From an uncultured Eubacterium sp. (GTDB taxonomy: Bacteria; Bacillota; Clostridia; Peptostreptococcales; Anaerovoracaceae): a DNA stretch of 5,527 nt. Where the stretch lies: contig UQNP01000118.1 in NCBI GenBank assembly GCA_900542385.1, positions 1 to 5,527 of the forward strand, in the 5' to 3' direction. Every line of letters starts with the position of its first letter. Positions within the stretch are counted from its first letter, which is position 1. Made by a program: the position numbers and the translations under genes. Shown here one piece after another: positions 5,253 through 5,527 of the stretch. Under the pieces are notes generated by a model. That model was not told where the DNA came from, did not search any database, and saw only the letters and a program-made list of their open reading frames with translations.

Positions 5253-5306
5253 AGGGAACTTGTCCTTGCATTATAGATATGAAAAGGGATAGTTCCCTGT
5301 TTTTTT
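5253..5306 (+). terminator. Intrinsic terminator after the symporter gene
   Basis: AGGGAACT (5253-5260) pairs with AGTTCCCT (5291-5298). Beyond a small internal loop, TCCTT (5263-5267) pairs with AGGGA (5285-5289, one G-U). The stem is followed by G and seven Ts (5300-5306). The ribosome binding site of the next gene starts 3 nt later. A weak promoter-like pair, TTGCAT (5266-5271) and GATAGT (5288-5293), sits inside it. Confidence 0.8.
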
Positions 5307-5322
5307 AGAAAGGAGAAAGGGT

Positions 5323-5527
5323 ATGCTTAACACAGAAGATATAAGGAACAAAGAGGTAATAAATATCTACGATGGGAAAAGTATGGGATTCGTCTGCGAT
5401 ATAGAGATAAATCTCAAAGAGGGGAGAATAGACGGTATAGTGCTTCCGGGAGATAAAAGTTTCATGAAAATCTTCGGCAAAGAAACGAACGATTACGTTA
5501 TAAAATGGAAACATGTCAAAACCGTCG
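5323..5527 (+). CDS. YlmC/YmxH family PRC-barrel protein, 5' part
   Basis: First 68 codons of a gene running off the window end with no stop reached. The sequence has the PRC-barrel pattern of the YlmC/YmxH family: a short lead-in, KEVINIYDGKSMGFVCDIEI (residues 10-29), GRIDGIVLPGD (34-44), and an aromatic turn leading to YVIKWKHVKTV (58-68). Members are about 80-90 residues, so only the last strand or so is missing. They are small cytoplasmic proteins annotated as sporulation-associated in Firmicutes, with no assigned biochemical activity. The start ATG is preceded by AAAGGAG (5309-5315) at 7-nt spacing. It is separated from the symporter by a terminator, so it needs its own promoter or read-through. 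Confidence 0.88.
   Translation, partial: MLNTEDIRNKEVINIYDGKSMGFVCDIEINLKEGRIDGIVLPGDKSFMKIFGKETNDYVIKWKHVKTV

Overview
The window looks like chromosomal DNA from a low-to-moderate-GC Gram-positive anaerobe, most likely class Clostridia (inference). The supporting signs are strong AGGAGG-type ribosome binding sites, TTG and GTG starts, heavy use of ATA (Ile) and AGA (Arg) codons, a YlmC/YmxH-type PRC-barrel protein, a trigger-factor-like lipoprotein and an AGCS sodium:amino acid symporter. No insertion sequence, phage gene, CRISPR array, tRNA or rRNA is visible. All genes are on the + strand.

Layout. (1) 1-243 is the 3' end of a small (p)ppGpp synthetase gene. Its stop codon touches the ribosome binding site of a lipoprotein carrying the FKBP and C-terminal domains of trigger factor (261-1337). 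(2) A fresh promoter (1350-1378, extended -10, with a dyad over the -35 box) precedes a tight three-gene unit: two halves of a DUF1538 membrane protein (1439-2182 and 2183-2947) and a tandem PII-like signalling protein (2944-3585). The halves are in the same frame and separated only by one TGA codon. The second half and the PII gene overlap by 4 nt (ATGA). (3) 3586-3767 is a dense regulatory region. It holds two back-to-back intrinsic terminators, a near-consensus promoter buried in the first hairpin, and a segment that could act as an antiterminator for the second. It leads into (4) the AGCS symporter (3768-5192). (5) 5193-5322 holds two sigma-E-like sporulation promoter matches and an intrinsic terminator, followed by the 5' part of a ylmC/ymxH-type gene (5323 to the window end).

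Most interesting is the DUF1538-PII unit. Its layout parallels AmtB-GlnK (channel plus PII regulator), but with a membrane family of unknown function and a divergent double-domain PII protein. Inside the PII gene a perfect AGGAGG lies 8 nt before an in-frame ATG that falls exactly at the second PII domain, so a 100-residue single-domain form may also be made. The symporter leader is the second point of interest: its geometry suggests conditional termination, with no recognised riboswitch class. All functional statements rest on motif recognition by eye; no database search or folding calculation was run.
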